Of a stretch of 7,025 nt of DNA, positions 6,681 to 7,025 are shown piece after piece (position 1 is the stretch's first letter; each line of letters begins with the position of its first letter). The DNA comes from Porticoccaceae bacterium (lineage in GTDB: Bacteria > Pseudomonadota > Gammaproteobacteria > Pseudomonadales > Porticoccaceae): the NCBI GenBank assembly GCA_002720735.1, contig PBJN01000034.1, forward strand, positions 12,510-19,534. Reading direction: 5' to 3'. The notes below the pieces were generated by a model, which saw only the letters and a program-made list of their open reading frames with translations, did not search any database and was not told the DNA's origin. The translations under genes were made by a program, and so were the position numbers.

Positions 6681-7025
6681 CCTTTAATTTCTTTTTTAAG
6701 ATATATCCCAACATACTTATCTCAATTTTTTCACAATTTAAAACGTACGAAAAGTCGTGAGAGTTGCACCCCCAAATGGTCCGTAAGAGTACAAGCTCTA
6801 AAACAAAAACCATCTTTCTATCAGGCCACAAGGGCGAGGACTTGTGTTAATCATGGGCTTTAATACCAAAATTCTCCATAATATTGCACCAAAGTGTAAC
6901 ATAATAGCTCGCACCGTGAGATTTTTATTTCTTAACCTTGATATCAGGAACGAGGAAATTTTTGGCTACATCTAATCAAAAGATAGTCTGATTAACTACT
7001 GTTTAGGAGTAATCGTCCTCAGGCA
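6681..7025. other. AT-rich upstream region without a convincing gene
   Basis: This 345-base stretch lies upstream of the DUF1501 gene and is markedly richer in A/T runs than the coding part. No tRNA, terminator hairpin or well-matched sigma-70 promoter is evident, although the transcription start of the cluster is probably here. It holds a short imperfectly placed inverted repeat, TAATCA (6973-6978) and TGATTA (6989-6994), 10 bases apart, too weak to call an operator. Two small open frames occur: 40 codons on the plus strand at 6853-6975 and 53 codons on the minus strand at 6813-6652. Neither has a well-spaced ribosome site or a recognisable product. Confidence 0.6.

Noticed and set aside
6652..6813. 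Minus-strand 53-codon frame starting MVFVLELVLL and overlapping the DUF1501 start
   Set aside because: It has no good ribosome binding site, lies in AT-rich probable leader sequence, resembles no known family and overlaps the DUF1501 start in another frame.
6853..6975. Plus-strand 40-codon frame starting MGFNTKILHN
   Set aside because: The nearest GAGGA is about 12 bases away, there is no recognisable motif, and a frame this short is expected by chance.
6973..6994. TAATCA/TGATTA inverted repeat upstream of DUF1501
   Set aside because: Six-base arms 10 bases apart in AT-rich DNA are expected by chance; there is no second copy or adjacent promoter.

Overview
This window looks like a chromosomal fragment from a Gram-negative bacterium, most likely a marine or aquatic gammaproteobacterium. 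That assignment is an inference from the protein families, from the two 'C-GGGG' outer-membrane lipoprotein signals and from the moderate GC content; no rRNA, tRNA or other taxonomic marker is present. All convincing genes lie on the minus strand, so the region reads from right to left.

Layout in the direction of transcription. (1) Positions 7025-6681 are an AT-rich stretch with no convincing gene, presumably the leader and promoter region of the cluster. (2) Positions 6680-5214 encode a 488-residue DUF1501 protein with a twin-arginine (Tat) signal and a non-ATG (TTG) start. (3) Positions 5217-2083 encode a 1044-residue exported, probably lipid-anchored mosaic: a glycine tether, thrombospondin type-3-like calcium-binding repeats, a Calx-beta-like segment, a CHRD domain and a C-terminal DUF1800 module. 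Its ATG overlaps the DUF1501 stop codon by 4 bases (ATGA), so the two are almost certainly co-transcribed and translationally coupled. (4) After a 126-base gap with no visible terminator, positions 1956-1 encode a lipoprotein of the secreted C-terminal beta-propeller family (PF09826/COG4880 type). It has 652 visible residues and runs off the left edge of the window.

How they may work together. DUF1501 and DUF1800 proteins are a recurrent gene pair of unknown biochemical function. DUF1501 has motifs suggestive of the alkaline phosphatase/sulfatase fold, and Tat export would fit a protein that folds or binds metal in the cytoplasm. The DUF1800 partner would be held at the cell surface or in the periplasm by its N-terminal cysteine and would extend through a rigid calcium-binding stalk. 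The propeller lipoprotein may be a third surface component, but its link to the pair rests only on orientation and proximity.

The most notable observations are the stalk/CHRD/DUF1800 fusion, the 105-bp in-frame tandem repeat that encodes the stalk, a perfect 13-bp stem-loop inside the propeller gene, and the TTG start of DUF1501. I saw no mobile element, CRISPR array or RNA gene, and nothing that clearly amounts to a new defence or mobile system.
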